The notes below the pieces were generated by a model. That model was not told where the DNA came from. It saw only the letters and a list, made by a program, of their open reading frames with translations, and searched no databases. A stretch of 64,000 bases of DNA, from assembly GCF_017377875.1 (NCBI RefSeq), contig NZ_CP070975.1:1860001-1924000 (forward strand), written 5' to 3'. The position numbers were made by a program, and so were the translations under genes. Source of the stretch: Alcaligenes sp. SORT26. Lineage in GTDB: Bacteria; Pseudomonadota; Gammaproteobacteria; Burkholderiales; Burkholderiaceae_B. Every line of letters starts with the position of its first letter. The first letter of the stretch is position 1. Below, one piece after another: positions 63,739-64,000 of the stretch.

Positions 63739-64000
63739 ATGAGTAAGAAATATGGGTATGCACGCGTCTCGACACAGGATCAAAACCTGGACCTGCAGAT
63801 TGCGGCACTGAAAAAAGTGAATTGTGATCATATCTATACGGATAGAGGAATATCCGGCGCTAAAGCAGTACGTCCAGGTTTGAATCATCTTCAAAGAAAA
63901 ATGAAATCAGGCGACACCCTGATTGTCTGGCGTCTGGATAGATTGGGACGATCTCTGCGCTATTTAGTGGACACAATTGATCGTTTGGGCAAAGACAATA
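63739..64000 (+). CDS. Serine recombinase (resolvase/invertase family), partial
   Basis: 87 N-terminal residues are visible before the right edge. KYGYARVSTQDQNLDLQIAAL contains the catalytic Ser of the resolvase/invertase family; DRGISGAKAVRPGLNHLQRKMKSGDTLIVWRLDRLGRSLRYLVDTI is the conserved core with the R-x2-R active-site run. Such proteins occur on Tn3-type transposons and invertible segments. Three in-frame upstream codons from ATG 63730 are possible; 63739 matches the family start MSKKYGYARVST. An inverted repeat lies just upstream. Confidence 0.93.
   Translation, partial: MSKKYGYARVSTQDQNLDLQIAALKKVNCDHIYTDRGISGAKAVRPGLNHLQRKMKSGDTLIVWRLDRLGRSLRYLVDTIDRLGKDN

Overview
The window looks like chromosomal DNA of an Alcaligenes-type betaproteobacterium (Alcaligenaceae). 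This rests on a polyhydroxybutyrate locus, a SoxR-controlled MexHI-type pump and above all a cluster whose gene order matches, from memory, the dnfT1-R-T2-A-B-C-D direct ammonia oxidation (Dirammox) cluster of Alcaligenes. Coding is dense and genes often overlap by 4 bp (ATGA). No rRNA, tRNA, CRISPR array or complete insertion sequence was seen. The only mobile-element trace is a serine recombinase cut by the right edge.

Layout. 1-11.6 kb, all minus strand: PHB genes (phaC; phaP-phaB-phaA and a DUF3141 protein), split by a four-gene tripartite ABC exporter (outer-membrane channel, HlyD adaptor, RbbA-like double ATPase/permease, second permease) that ends in a terminator just before phaP. 12-14.4 kb: a TetR regulator, then yhhQ-queC for queuosine precursor uptake and synthesis, behind a candidate preQ1-I riboswitch. 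14.6-15.9 kb: an AT-rich pair of unknown genes. 16-25.8 kb: the serC-glyA / MocR regulator / SHMT-like / dnfABCD region. A repeated TGGTCTG-N16-TGGTCTG element lies in its control regions, and the second SHMT has lost the PLP-binding lysine. 25.8-34.2 kb: a BCCT transporter, then soxR divergent from a three-gene RND pump across a perfect SoxR box. 34.2-37.2 kb: amiS-amiC-amiR with no amidase gene. 37.5-38.7 kb: a valine-rich leader peptide with a small terminator before an EamA exporter.

38.7-49.3 kb: a cbb3-type oxidase operon (with a CcoS-like domain fused to CcoN), a second MocR regulator, a lipocalin-like gene, a LysR/omega-transaminase pair and murI. This stretch also holds three copies of a 227-236 bp structured repeat whose stems co-vary, and 33 perfect copies of an 8-bp tandem repeat. 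49.3-53.8 kb: an alkaline-phosphatase-fold/LamG lipoprotein, a mini-lipoprotein and a Tat-exported phospholipase C. 54-63.2 kb: an adhesion operon (EAL phosphodiesterase, 1990-aa trimeric autotransporter, TpgA-like OmpA lipoprotein, SecD-like lipoprotein, receiver-like protein).

The items most worth follow-up are the lysine-less SHMT and operator code of the dnf cluster, the co-varying structured repeat, the preQ1 riboswitch, the valine leader on an exporter gene, and the unknown AT-rich pair.
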